From assembly GCF_024129355.1 (NCBI RefSeq), contig NZ_JAMXXP010000019.1:1-56382 (forward strand): 56,382 nucleotides of DNA. Reading direction: 5' to 3'. The notes below the pieces were generated by a model. The model ran no database searches. It was not told the DNA's origin and saw nothing but the letters and a program-made list of their open reading frames with translations. The stretch comes from Acinetobacter lwoffii (GTDB lineage: Bacteria; Pseudomonadota; Gammaproteobacteria; Pseudomonadales; Moraxellaceae). This document shows, in pieces, positions 56,169 through 56,382 of this stretch (the stretch's first letter is position 1; every line of letters starts with the position of its first letter). The position numbers and the translations under genes were made by a program.

Positions 56169-56382
56169 ACAGTCAATAGGCTTTCCAATAAAATCAGCGA
56201 ATAATGTAAAAATCTATGATTTATTCATCTTTTTAAGCTGCAAGATTAAGAGTTAATATATATAAATAAAATAATATTAATATCTTAAAAATATTAGGGT
56301 GTGTCCTCATTTGGCTTTGCACCAAATAAATATACAGGCTATACGAATCATAGATTTATAATTGCGTGCCAGTTTATCAAAT
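56169..56382. other. Right-hand end of window
   Basis: About 210 bp of AT-rich DNA upstream of the acyltransferase. It contains an inverted repeat ATTTGG...CCAAAT near 56309 within a segment beginning GGGTGTGTCCTC. No ORF is visible before the window stops. Confidence 0.35.

Noticed and set aside
56298..56382. GGGTGTGTCCTC segment that might be the end of an insertion sequence
   Set aside because: Only the edge is visible, with no transposase, target duplication or partner inverted repeat; it cannot be supported from this window.

Overview
The window is chromosomal DNA from an Acinetobacter-type gammaproteobacterium (Moraxellaceae), probably not A. baumannii itself. Evidence: the pheA-hisC-tyrA/aroA order with a fused TyrA-AroA protein, an 84-residue CsrA, HisZ directly upstream of purA, moderate-to-low GC, and many A-tract/T-tract bidirectional terminators. 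No rRNA, tRNA, complete transposase, prophage or CRISPR array was seen. This is mostly core genome with a few accessory-looking genes.

Layout. 0.1-8.2 kb: a DJ-1/PfpI protein, then the aromatic amino acid block (pheA, hisC, tyrA-aroA), a small unknown gene overlapping a GNAT acetyltransferase, an alpha/beta hydrolase and yaaA. 8.2-9.4 kb: a 1.2-kb AT-rich stretch without a standard gene, holding two tiny ORFs, a convincing small-RNA transcription unit and a foldable leader before a purine permease. 9.4-14.4 kb: purine permease plus adenine deaminase, two paralogous cysteine-containing lipoproteins either side of a cytochrome b561, rnhB and csrA. 14.6-20.1 kb: lysC, alaS and an Epd-like dehydrogenase. 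20.3-26.4 kb: a first azlCD exporter with a divergent Lrp regulator, hisZ-purA and an M48 lipoprotein peptidase. 26.5-36.0 kb: slyD, an NDH-2-type dehydrogenase, a D,D-carboxypeptidase, an M61 peptidase, a PaaI thioesterase, an AT-rich membrane/coiled-coil protein, a periplasmic transthyretin-like protein, an RluE-type pseudouridine synthase and icd. 36.3-41.1 kb: a 43-residue Q-rich protein, an M23 lipoprotein, an MFS carrier, an aminotransferase with an extra N-terminal domain, and msrB-gpx. 41.2-49.7 kb: purT-glnD-dapC, a second azlCD pair, and Mn-type sodA with a Fur box and a 33-residue membrane peptide gene behind it. 49.9-56.4 kb: ychF, a GST, a 506-residue glycine-rich repeat protein divergent from a second Lrp-type regulator, yebC and a PlsC-type acyltransferase.

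The genes serve amino acid biosynthesis and export (Phe/Tyr/Trp precursors, His, Lys/DAP, branched chain), purine salvage and synthesis, nitrogen signalling and oxidative-stress repair. The items most worth follow-up are the repeat protein with an exact 123-bp DNA period (52.1-53.6 kb), the small RNA near 9.14-9.23 kb, the three unannotated small proteins (33, 43 and 53 residues), and the aminotransferase with a DNA-binding-like N-terminus. Identifications come from reading motifs; no database search was run.
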